DNA of 64,000 nucleotides from Bromus sterilis. Its lineage: Eukaryota; Streptophyta; Magnoliopsida; Poales; Poaceae. The notes under the pieces are model-generated. The model did not search any database, was not told the origin of the DNA, and saw only the letters and a list, made by a program, of their open reading frames with translations. This document shows, one piece after another, positions 55,358 through 64,000 of this stretch. The stretch is taken from assembly GCA_950022295.1 (NCBI GenBank), contig OX465600.1, positions 308,026,031 to 308,090,030 of the forward strand. Direction: 5' to 3'. Each line of letters begins with the position of its first letter. Within the stretch, counting starts at the first letter, position 1. Position numbers and translations under genes: made by a program.

Positions 55358-58300
55358 CTAAATCTTGTGTACGAAATCATCATAGAACTGTATACCCTTG
55401 ACGGATTTGACGAGATCCGGTTCAATGACCAGGTTATTTGCATAACCTTGAGGAACAATCTCGAGGTTCAACTTTTGAAAATCTTCATACAGAGGTGGTT
55501 GTTCTAGTTGCACCTCAAGTTCACTACAGTAAGCTTTACGGCTCAGGGCATCAGCTATCACATTAGCTTTGCCAGGGGTGTAATGAATATCCATGTTAAA
55601 ATCGGCTATTGTCTCGAGCCATCTTTGTTGGCGGAGATTCAGGTCGGGCTGAGTAAACAAGTACTTCAGGCTTTGGTGGTCGGTGTAGATCTCGCAACGA
55701 TTACCAACGAGGTAATGTCGCCACAGCTTCAATGCATAAATTACTGCTGCCAATTCGAGATCATGTGTTGGATATTTGTCTTCATGAGCACGCAACTGAC
55801 GAGAGCCATAAGCAATCACTTTGCGCTCTTGCATTAGGACACAGCCTAATCCTTGACGAGACGCGTCGCAATATATCACGAAGTCCTTCTGAGTATCAGG
55901 AGGAGCGAGCACCGGGGGAGAGGTTAGCTTGTCCTTGAGGGCTTGAAAACTTTCTTGACATTTATCTGTCCACTCAAACTTGACGCCTTTGTGAAGCAGA
56001 TTAGTCAGAGGCCTGGCAATCTTGGAAAAATTCTCGACGAAACGGCGGCAATAGCTAGCGAGCCCGAGGAAACTGCGGACTTGCTTGACGGTCTTGGGAG
56101 GAGTCCAGTCAAGAATAGCTTGGATACGTTCTGGGGTGACGGCAATGCCATCCTTGGAAATCACATGTCCAAGGTAGGTTACTTTGGGAAGCCAGAACTC
56201 ACAATTAGAATACTTAGCGTAGAGTTTGTGTTCTCGAAGCTTCTCCAGTATAAGACGAAGATGTTCAGCATGTTCTTCATCATTCTTGGAATATATCAAT
56301 ATATCATCCAGATAAACCACGACGAACTGGTCGAGGTACTCCATGAAAATATAATTCATCAATCTGGAGAAGGTGGCTGGAGCATTTGTTAAGCCAAAGG
56401 ACATGACGGTGTACTCGTATGAACCATAGCGAGTAATGAAGGCAGTCTTCGGAATGTCCTCATCACGGACTCGGATTTGGTGATAACCCAACCTCAAGTC
56501 GAGTTTAGAAAACACCTTGGATCCGGCAAGTTGATCATACAGATCGTTGATCCGGGGAAGTGGGTATTTGTTCTGGATGGTGGCTTGGTTAATGGGCCGA
56601 TAATCTTGGACCAATCGGTTTGTCCCATCGCTCTTCTTGACAAAGAGCGAAGGTGCTCCCCAAGCTGAAGAACTGGGGCGAATGAATCCCTTCTGAAGTG
56701 CCTTGTCGATTTCCTCCTTAAGTTCAAGGAGTTCATGTGGCGGCATCTTGTAAGGACGCTTGGCAATAGGGGTGGTGCCGGGCTTCAAGTCGATGACGAA
56801 TTCAACTTCTCTGATCGGGGGTATTCCCGGCAGTTCTTCTGGGAAGACGTCGGGAAAATCGCGAACGACTGGAACGGTCTCGATGCCTTCGAGGGGGGCG
56901 GCATTCAAAGCATTCACCATAAATATCTGTGTTTCGGCATCACGGGAAACTCGGGTGGTGTGGTTAACAATCCCGCCGGAGGGGTGTAAAAGACGGACAG
57001 AGCTGGTGCCACAATACAGTGCGGCATCGTGAACTTTCAACCAATCCATTCCCAGGATGAGGTCTATGGTGGAGGTTTTCAGGATGATGGGGGACACAAG
57101 GAATATAATCCCTTCGACGTCAATGGTGACATCGTGTACCATCATGGAGGTTTGGCAACGGCCTCCAGGGGTGCGAACCATCATCGGTGGGTTCATCTTC
57201 TCAAACGTAATGTTACGCGATAATGCAAATGCTTCCGACATGAATGAATGCGATGCTCCTGTATCAAATAAAACAGTAGCAGGTACGGAATTAACGAGAA
57301 GGGTACCCATCACGGTAGCGGGTTGTTGCTGAGCTTCTTCAACATTGATGTTGTAAGCATGTCTACGAGCATGAGCAGCAGACCCAGTATTATAGTTGGG
57401 GGTCCTGTTGTTTCCACGACCATTTCCGCGGCCAGCGGGGTGAACTACCAGCTGCTTCTGTTTCTGGGGGCACTCTCTGGAAAAATGCCCAGGTTGGCGG
57501 CACGTGAAGCACAATCCATCCTGAGGACGGAGGGGTGTAGCATTGGGTGGTGCAGGCAGAGCTCTTGGCATCTGCGGTGGCGGAGGCAGACGTGGTGCAG
57601 CATAAGACGACCTTGGAGCAGGGACAGCTGCATGGGTCACACCGGTAGGGAGCCAGATACGACGCTTCTGCGTTGCGCCCGAAGATGAGCCAACGTCACG
57701 ATAACGCTTCAGAGAGTTCTTGTGCTCCATATGGGCAGTCTCGACGGTGATATCCTTGTTCACCATGGTGGCGAAGTTGGCGAAATCATGAACGGCAAGA
57801 GCGAGCCTGAGGTCGGGGTTGAGGCCACGACGGAACTTCTGCTGCCTGCGAGCATCAGTGGCGATCTCTTCTTCCGCATAGCGAGAGAGGTTGAGGAACT
57901 CGCGCTGATAGGCTTCAACAGTCATGTCGCCCTGAGTGAGGTTGCGGAATTCTTCCGCCTTACGGTCCATGATCCCCTGAGGAATATAGCGGGCGCGGAA
58001 GGCAGACTGAAATTCATCCCAAGTGATGACTTCTCCGACTGGCAGTGAACGCTTGTGGGTGTTCCACCACTGAGCAGCGGCGCCTTTCAGGTGATAAGAC
58101 GCAAAGTTCACATAGTCGGCTGGATCGACATTAGCAGACTCCAGCTCGTGAGTGATGTCGCAAAGCCAGTCATCAGCATCCAACGGCTGAACAGTGTTGC
58201 GGAACATAGTGGGGTTGAGGCGGGTGAAGTCGTGCAGAGTCACGGTGGCATGCTGATGGTGGTGCCCATTCTGATTCGGCTGACGGAACTGAGCCATGAT

Positions 58301-58414
58301 ATTCTGCATGAACTGACGGTTCATCTCGAACTGTTGCATCATCGCGTCCATGTAATCCGGCGGCGGAGGTGGGTCGTTGGTAGCACGACCACGACCACGA
58401 CCACGACCAGCCAT
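55358..58414 (-). CDS. Gypsy gag-protease-RT-RNaseH polyprotein (truncated by stop)
   Basis: A 1,018-codon frame starting MAGRGRGRGRATND. Gag occupies about residues 60-240 (LKGAAAQWWNTHKRS, FRARYIPQGIM). A CCHC zinc knuckle lies at Cys302-Cys315. The aspartic protease active site is DTGAS at 384-388, with ILGMDWL following. Reverse transcriptase covers about 550-780, with FSKLDLRLGYHQ and the catalytic YLDD at 701-704. RNase H covers about 850-970 (YCDASRQGLGCVLMQ, TDHQSLKYLF, ADALSR). The frame ends at a TAG before the integrase, with a second TAG 26 codons later. Gag, PR, RT and RNase H all look uninterrupted, which agrees with a recent insertion. Full polyprotein production is blocked unless the stops are bypassed. 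Confidence 0.92.
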   Translation of the reverse strand: MAGRGRGRGRATNDPPPPPDYMDAMMQQFEMNRQFMQNIMAQFRQPNQNGHHHQHATVTLHDFTRLNPTMFRNTVQPLDADDWLCDITHELESANVDPADYVNFASYHLKGAAAQWWNTHKRSLPVGEVITWDEFQSAFRARYIPQGIMDRKAEEFRNLTQGDMTVEAYQREFLNLSRYAEEEIATDARRQQKFRRGLNPDLRLALAVHDFANFATMVNKDITVETAHMEHKNSLKRYRDVGSSSGATQKRRIWLPTGVTHAAVPAPRSSYAAPRLPPPPQMPRALPAPPNATPLRPQDGLCFTCRQPGHFSRECPQKQKQLVVHPAGRGNGRGNNRTPNYNTGSAAHARRHAYNINVEEAQQQPATVMGTLLVNSVPATVLFDTGASHSFMSEAFALSRNITFEKMNPPMMVRTPGGRCQTSMMVHDVTIDVEGIIFLVSPIILKTSTIDLILGMDWLKVHDAALYCGTSSVRLLHPSGGIVNHTTRVSRDAETQIFMVNALNAAPLEGIETVPVVRDFPDVFPEELPGIPPIREVEFVIDLKPGTTPIAKRPYKMPPHELLELKEEIDKALQKGFIRPSSSAWGAPSLFVKKSDGTNRLVQDYRPINQATIQNKYPLPRINDLYDQLAGSKVFSKLDLRLGYHQIRVRDEDIPKTAFITRYGSYEYTVMSFGLTNAPATFSRLMNYIFMEYLDQFVVVYLDDILIYSKNDEEHAEHLRLILEKLREHKLYAKYSNCEFWLPKVTYLGHVISKDGIAVTPERIQAILDWTPPKTVKQVRSFLGLASYCRRFVENFSKIARPLTNLLHKGVKFEWTDKCQESFQALKDKLTSPPVLAPPDTQKDFVIYCDASRQGLGCVLMQERKVIAYGSRQLRAHEDKYPTHDLELAAVIYALKLWRHYLVGNRCEIYTDHQSLKYLFTQPDLNLRQQRWLETIADFNMDIHYTPGKANVIADALSRKAYCSELEVQLEQPPLYEDFQKLNLEIVPQGYANNLVIEPDLVKSVKGIQFYDDFVHKI

Positions 58415-59052
58415 CCTGCTAGAATTTAACAGGGGTATTTCAGCGATGAATATTTAACGAGATACCGGAATCAAGCCTGAAGTAAAACGGCAACGAAAAG
58501 AAGGCGCAGATATATACAGGAGTAGTCACATAAGACATACACATTTGCACACAGAGTCAATCGAAAATCGGGCAGCGTAACGTCGTAGAAATTAAGGAAA
58601 AAGGACTCTCTAGGCGGCGCGCAGACCGCGGTTAGGATTACACGACGCGACATAGATTCCACTATGTCAATCACGCCGCAAGAAAACTGTTGGCCACAGC
58701 AGTTAATGCCAGAGAACGCGCGGCCTGCCCAGAATGAGAATGGGATCCGCGGTCTGGGATCTGGCGTACGACTCCTGCGACACGACTCAATCAATGGGGG
58801 ATGCACCATAAAAACGCCGGGTGGAATCAAGAGAACGTGATCCTAATGTCAGATTTTGTAAAACTTACCAGCAAGGATAAGAGAGCAGATTCCCAGAGCA
58901 TAGGTAAGGAGAAAAGGATCCTAATACCATAGATATCACACGTAGTGACATCGATGTGGGCCCGTAAGCCAAATATTAAGTTAGCAAAATAGTTTTTCAA
59001 AGTCTAGACTCAACTTCGACCAGATGTGGTGGGGTGGCTTCCTACAGGCAGT
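58415..59052 (-). other. Untranslated leader of the Gypsy element
   Basis: About 640 bp between PBS and gag start on the minus strand. No long frame is convincing; a chance frame lies at 58830-58471. Confidence 0.6.
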
Positions 59053-59069
59053 CGGCTCTGATACCAACT
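59053..59069 (-). promoter_or_regulatory. Primer-binding site of the Gypsy element
   Basis: The reverse complement reads AGTTGGTATCAGAGCCGAC immediately after the LTR end. TTGGTATCAGAGC is complementary to the initiator-Met tRNA 3' end. Confidence 0.9.
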
Positions 59070-62000
59070 TGTGACGCCCCCAAAATCAGACCGTGTACAG
59101 TACTCATACACACAGGGTACACGACTGAGATTAGGGTGCCACGGTGATAATATCACAGCACAACACTAAACACAAAAGGATAAACAAATATATTACAATA
59201 GAGGGGGGGTCACGCGGACCCGAATGCATAAGTCATACAAGCCAATATATCTGAGTACAGACATAGTTAGTCAAGTTTTGCCTTAAGAAGGCTAGCACAA
59301 ATCACATCAGAGATACAGAACGAAGAGGCGAGGCCTCCTGCCTGGGATCCACCGAACTACTCCTGGTCAACGGGGAACTCGACGTCGTAGTAGGCGCCTC
59401 CGGGGTACTCCTGCTCCTGGGCTCCAACGTCGGCTGCAGCGGCCGATCAGGAAAAACAGTAAAGGAAATAAAGCAGGTGAGTATCTAGTATACCCGCGAG
59501 TCTTACGTCCGCTACTAAGCATTATGCATTGTATCAACGGAAGGAAGAGGCTGTATATAGTGGACTGAAAGACAGAAATTCAGAGCAAGGGTAAGAATCT
59601 AGGCCTAACGAAGACTAGCATCTTCCGACGATGTCTTGCAGCATGAGGTAAGAATCAGCCAATAGTTTATATAAAGCATAAAGTAACAATGCAGCAGAAG
59701 TTGCTGCAACATTGGATAATAATAAGTTGTAATAATTAACTATGCCTCCGAGTTCACCTCCTCGACATCCCCGCGAGGAAGAAATCCCGGAACCATACAG
59801 TTTAATAATAATAGTTTCTAGTGGTAAGATCCAGCTTCAGCATAAAGCGTCCTGTTACCGTGGACACGGCTATTCGAATAGATTAATCTTCCCTGCAGGG
59901 GTGCACTTGTGTTACACTACACGCACGGATCTCCAGGGTGGCGGGAACCTTGTTAGGGAACGCTCCACCGAGGCTATCCGACACTCCACAGCCCATCTTT
60001 CAAACTCAACAGAGAGGCCATCCGCCGGTCTAAATCCTAAGTACTCAGGGCCTTGGACCCCAACCCTGACGTACTCCTGCACGGTGCGTGGGTGGCCGAG
60101 AAGCCGTAACAAAAACAACACAGCTCGAGCAAAGAAGACAGCGCACTTCCCGGCAATCAGCCCGCGGTACTGCTGACGTCTGAAGAGTCCTCGGACGACA
60201 CTATGAAGCGGAGGAGCCCACACTCGTTATCCCACGGGTAGGTAGTGCGTACATGGCATGTAGCCAACTCAAGACATTCACTGAACCATTTAGCATTTTA
60301 ATTAACCTGCGTGACAACCGTTACCGTTGCCTCGACTTAACTGACCCGCGGACAACGACAGCAGCCAGGACCACCAGTACATCGGTGCCTGCCCTGTCGT
60401 CCCACCAAGTCACTGCGGTTACCAACAAGGTGAACCGTCTCCTTACCTTGTCTCGCGTGTGCTCCTGGAGGAGCTCGACTTTCGTGGTTTGGTAACTCTC
60501 GCGGCCAACGATCAGGGGCCAAGCACACCAGTACACTGGTCGTGCCCTCCCTGTCGTCCCGTCGCAATACCTCTCGCGGGCACCGTTGGGTCGCCCGACT
60601 TCTTACCTGAAGGACAACCGTTTTCAAGACCCTATGGCGGTAAGACAAAGTCAGCCTCGAGTGGAGTACAAAGATTACTCCTTGATAGCTCACACTTGAG
60701 GTGACTAGGCATAACCCAGATAGGGCCTGAGGCGGTGTCTGCATTGTACCGTACCTGTGCAGTTATAATAATTGTATCCGCGTCCACTCCCCTGAGTGAT
60801 CACGGCCCTCTATCTAATCCTAGCTAACAATGCGCAGGGCTCACTGCTGAATAATGCATAATAATAATAGGCAGCATAGGATAAAGGAAGGCACATCAAG
60901 GGGCGACAAAAATCAGGCCATGCAATTAAATAGGATTGCAACGTAGCAGCAGCAGTAACAATGCCTAGTGCAAAAAATGTACGGAAATATAGGCGATATC
61001 TGGGGAAGAGAATGTCTCTACTTGCCTGCAAGCTCGACGGTAGTAGTAGGGTCGTCGACGACGTAGTCGTACTCAGCAGCGGTGTAGTCGACGGCAGCAG
61101 CGGGGTCTACCGAAGATTAAGGGGGGGGAGGAAAAACAGTAAATACACAACAATAATATACAAGCATATGCAAGACATGACAGATGAAATGTTAATGGTA
61201 TTCTAACGCAGGGCAATGCACGTCGCTCGGAACGGAAATTCATTTGAGGATGAACTACCGGCTCCGGGTGATTACCGGACAGGGTGTCCGGAGGGGGAAG
61301 GATCAAGCCGAAGGTGTCGTGGTTACCGGAACAACATAATGGGGGTGTATCCGGGCTAGGTGATCTATTCCGAGAAACATTCGTGTTCGAAATAAATTCA
61401 TCCGGGCACTCTAACAGTACCGGACAATTTATCGGACAGTCGGTCCGGAGGGGGAATGTTCGATGTTCGTTGTGTTAGAGGGGTGTGGTAGACATACAGA
61501 TAGCGTATTCGTATTCGTTATATTTTTCTGATCAACTTTCATGTATAAAGTTTTTGAATCCGAGTTACGGTTTAAAAGTTATTGAATTTCAAAGTTTAAA
61601 TCAATTTAAATGATTTCTGAATTTCTTTTATTATTTATTAAACATTATCCAAAACATTATCCACAACATTATGCAGAACAGTGCTGACATGTGGGACCCA
61701 CATGTCAGCCTCTGTTTATTTATAGAACATTTTATTAAATCAAAAATAGCCTCTGGACCCACATGTAAGTCACACATGTTAATAAAACAGTTTAATTAAA
61801 TCTAATTACCAGTGGGGGTCCCACATGTCATAGACAGTGCGGGGGGGGGGGGGGGGGGAATTCTGCTAATGACTTATTAGGGGCTAACCTCACTAAGAGG
61901 GCCCCACTGGTCATAGATAGTGGTGTTAACTAAACAGGGGGGGTAGGACTTAGCGCTAAGTTAATACAGGGGGGGGGTTGCCCACGGCATCGCAGCCGTG

Positions 62001-63265
62001 CCCGCCGGCGAGGCGAGGGGCACGGTGAGGGGCGCGGTTGCGGCCCCAGGTGCGCGGAAAGGGGGGGGGATGGCTAGGGGAGGCCGGGCGTAAGAAGGGG
62101 CGCCGCTGGCGTGGGCTGCGGCGAGCGCGAGCGCCCCGGGAGCTCAAGCTCCATTAATGGCGGACCGAGCGGAGCACGACCCTACGGTGACCAAAACGAA
62201 GGGGAAAGAGGGGGAAACGCGGCGCAAGCTCACCAGAGAGCTCGGGGAGGGTTCGTGGAGGCCGGGGGTTCTCGGGGTGGCGTCAATTCCGGCGATGGGA
62301 GGTGGCAGCCGTGGCGGGGAAGACGGCACGATGTCGACGATTCAGTGGCTCCCCGCTCCAATCCAGCTCATGGGAACGACGAGGACGATGAGGCGGACCT
62401 CCTGGACGTGCTGGCGCGCTCCGGTGTGGCCGTTGGCCACGACGTTGCACGGCGGCGGCGACAGTCCCGTCGCGGCGGGCACGGGCAGTGAGAGAGAGGC
62501 GCGAGAGGGGGAGGGGGGTGGCAGAGGGGAGCGCTAGGGGGGGCTCGGCCTTATCCACAGGCATGGGGGGGAGCAGGTAGAGGGGGCAGGTGAGGTGGGG
62601 GGCATGGCCACAGTGGCCATGGCCATGCCCTGTGCGTGTACGGGGTGGGGGGGGCAGGTGAGAGGTAGGGGATGGGGGTAGGGTGGGCTGGGGTGGGCTT
62701 GCGCCCTAGGCGGGTTTTAGGGTTTTTTTTAATTTTTCCTTTGTTTTGTATTCTGTAGATCTTTGTTGCAACAAAAATAACTGCCTCCCTATTTTGAAAA
62801 ATGTTTTTGGGGTTTGTAAATTAGTGTTACATATTACTGGGGTGCCACAAAAGTTCTTGTAGTAAAATAAAATCATTAGGTATTTCTTTTAAATATTAAT
62901 TGCCCAAAGTAAGGGTTTTAACCTACTGTTTGAATTGTTTGGAATTTTCTGTAACTTCAAAAATTACCAAAGTTGTTCCAACATGATTATAATGATTTTA
63001 GGCAATTTACAAAAATTGTTCCATGATTTTTGGAACAACTTTATTTGAGCACTTTTGTTTTAATTTTCATTCAAAGTAGTTTCAACTAGGGTTTGGTGTT
63101 TTTGATGAGCAAGGTGCATTTGGCTTTGGGTTTTGATTACCAACCAGCATGGTTTGAAAAGAGCAGAAGCAAATTTTGATTAAGGACAGGGGATAACAGT
63201 GATTAACAAACAGTGATAGTCAACAGTGATGATGATTACTGTTACATGCATCTGAGGGTGTTACA
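59070..63265 (-). repeat. 5' LTR of the Gypsy element
   Basis: 4,196 bp, a direct repeat of 49721-53923. Differences include one fewer triplet pair in the 'ataataata' run, a longer poly-G tract near 61841-61858 and a short deletion in the 'gccggcgaggc' block near 62010. Confidence 0.93.
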
Positions 63266-63955
63266 AAACACACATTAATAGATGCATGGAGAAGTTACAG
63301 TGGCAGTCCAGTCCACAAGAAGAGCTTAAAATAATATTGGTAAAACAGAATTTTGTCAAACTATATTTTTACAAACATGGAGGCTGCACCATGGACTCAA
63401 ACAATATTGTAGACAGTGCAAAACAAAATTGTACTCACTAACATGGGCTAACGTTGGATGCTGAGATGCGAGCCATTCCTCCATTAAAAATACCTTTATT
63501 AGCACGAGAGTCCAAGAATTGTTTCATTGCAACCATTGATTCTTCACTAGAATCTGCCAACTATACTATGACACGTGTTAACTTATCGGCTGCCTCCGCA
63601 GATTGGCTAGAATTAAATTTATAGTGACCTTCGTGGTCAAGAACAACAGCTACAGGCCACAACAAGAAGGTAAATGTGTTGTCATCCAATCTGCTAACAC
63701 CATCCGCTCTCGGAACTTATCTTTCTTATCAAGAAAGCTTTGAAGGCAAATAAAAACCGTTCCAAAGCGGCTTGCATTTGGCCGAATCAACTCCCACCAA
63801 CTTTGGTCCTCATTTCCTCATGCAATATGTTATGATTGTGCAAGAACCTACATATCTTTTTGGCACTCTTGGTTACTTTAGCGACATACGAGAATTTAGC
63901 AATGTCTTTTAACATTAGATTGACTGTGTGAGCAACACAAAGCTGTCAATAAATC
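63266..63955 (-). pseudogene. hAT transposase, upstream part (continues beyond the window edge)
   Basis: On the minus strand about 63945-63730 reads LCVAHTVNLMLKDIAKFSYVAK, then SAKKICRFLHNHNILHEEMRTK, typical of the DUF659/hAT core just before the dimerisation domain (CxAH..NLMLKDI). Stops follow (for example in 'GGS*FGRMQAALERF'), so it is decayed. It forms one gene with 48895-49715, split by the Gypsy element. Confidence 0.75.
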
Positions 63956-64000
63956 AATGAAAAAAATAGCGCGCTATAGTGTCGCTAATAGCACGCTATA
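63956..64000. mobile_element. Edge of a TAGCGCGCTATA-type foldback transposon
   Basis: The last 40 bases ('atagcgcgctatag', 'gtcgctaatagcacgctata') are made of overlapping palindromes typical of a group of plant hAT-like non-autonomous elements. The remainder is outside the window. Confidence 0.4.

Larger units (their letters stand above)
49721..63265 (-). mobile_element. Gypsy chromovirus (Tekay/Del-like) with 4.2-kb LTRs
   Basis: A 13,545-bp element in minus orientation: LTRs 49721-53923 and 59070-63265, PBS 59053-59069, PPT 53924-53940, and gag-pol between. On the minus strand the LTR starts TGTAACACCCTCAGATG and ends GGGGGCGTCACA. The integrase is followed by a chromodomain-like C-terminus, which places it among chromoviruses. 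LTR divergence counted by eye over the first 2.7 kb is about 31 substitutions (1.1%), mostly transitions. Flanks AAAAT and AAACA are not an exact target duplication. It inserted in a hAT transposase remnant. Confidence 0.93.

Overview
The window looks like Triticeae (wheat, Aegilops or barley type) nuclear DNA. Genes are sparse, are split by introns or sit as single-exon islands, and lie among nested transposable elements: Copia elements whose LTRs begin TGTTGG(A/G), with the PPT AAGTGGGAGAC and an initiator-Met-tRNA type primer site; a CACTA element rich in GTCCCGGTTCG; PIF/Harbinger, Mutator-like, hAT and Stowaway pieces; and a long-LTR Gypsy chromovirus. No prokaryotic features were seen. 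The species cannot be fixed from the sequence alone.

Layout. 1-4801 is the 3' part of a decayed Copia element with its 3' LTR. 4802-17200 is a gene island with three structurally intact genes: a four-exon dirigent-jacalin chimeric lectin (6568-8811, +), a two-exon UDP-glycosyltransferase (11385-12810, +) and a single-exon 3-ketoacyl-CoA synthase (15640-17079, -). Between them lie a truncated copy of the lectin exon 1, a TIR element (9772-10874) and a decayed Harbinger-type element (13961-15000). 17200-30536 holds LINE and Mutator-transposase remnants. The Mutator remnant is split by a complete Angela/BARE-like Copia element (19485-28798, TSD CACAT). A LINE reverse-transcriptase remnant is split by a small CACTA element (30537-40585, TSD AAA), which is itself split by a complete Copia element (30550-38864, TSD GAAAA). 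40991-48894 contains a Harbinger transposase pseudogene, a broken conserved gene carrying a hairpin MITE, and a Pack-MULE-like element (44673-47180, 9-bp TSD) set in a TTGCCATG-rich AT-rich repeat. 48895-64000 is a decayed hAT transposase gene split by a 13.5-kb Gypsy chromovirus (49721-63265) with 4.2-kb LTRs.

How the parts relate. The three host genes share no obvious pathway. Lectin, UGT and KCS are typical of defence/jasmonate responses, small-molecule glucosylation and wax/very-long-chain fatty-acid synthesis. LTR pairs compared by eye differ by about 0.6% (Angela-like), 1.4% (Copia in CACTA) and about 1.1% (Gypsy), so all three are recent insertions into much older, decayed DNA elements. 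No clearly new biological system was found. The most interesting items are the CACTA-borne intact open reading frame with its own TATA box and duplicated 3' end, the gag-intact/pol-dead Copia element with a possible gag intron, the Pack-MULE-like element, and the chimeric lectin with an N-terminal repeat and a lost sugar-binding Asp.
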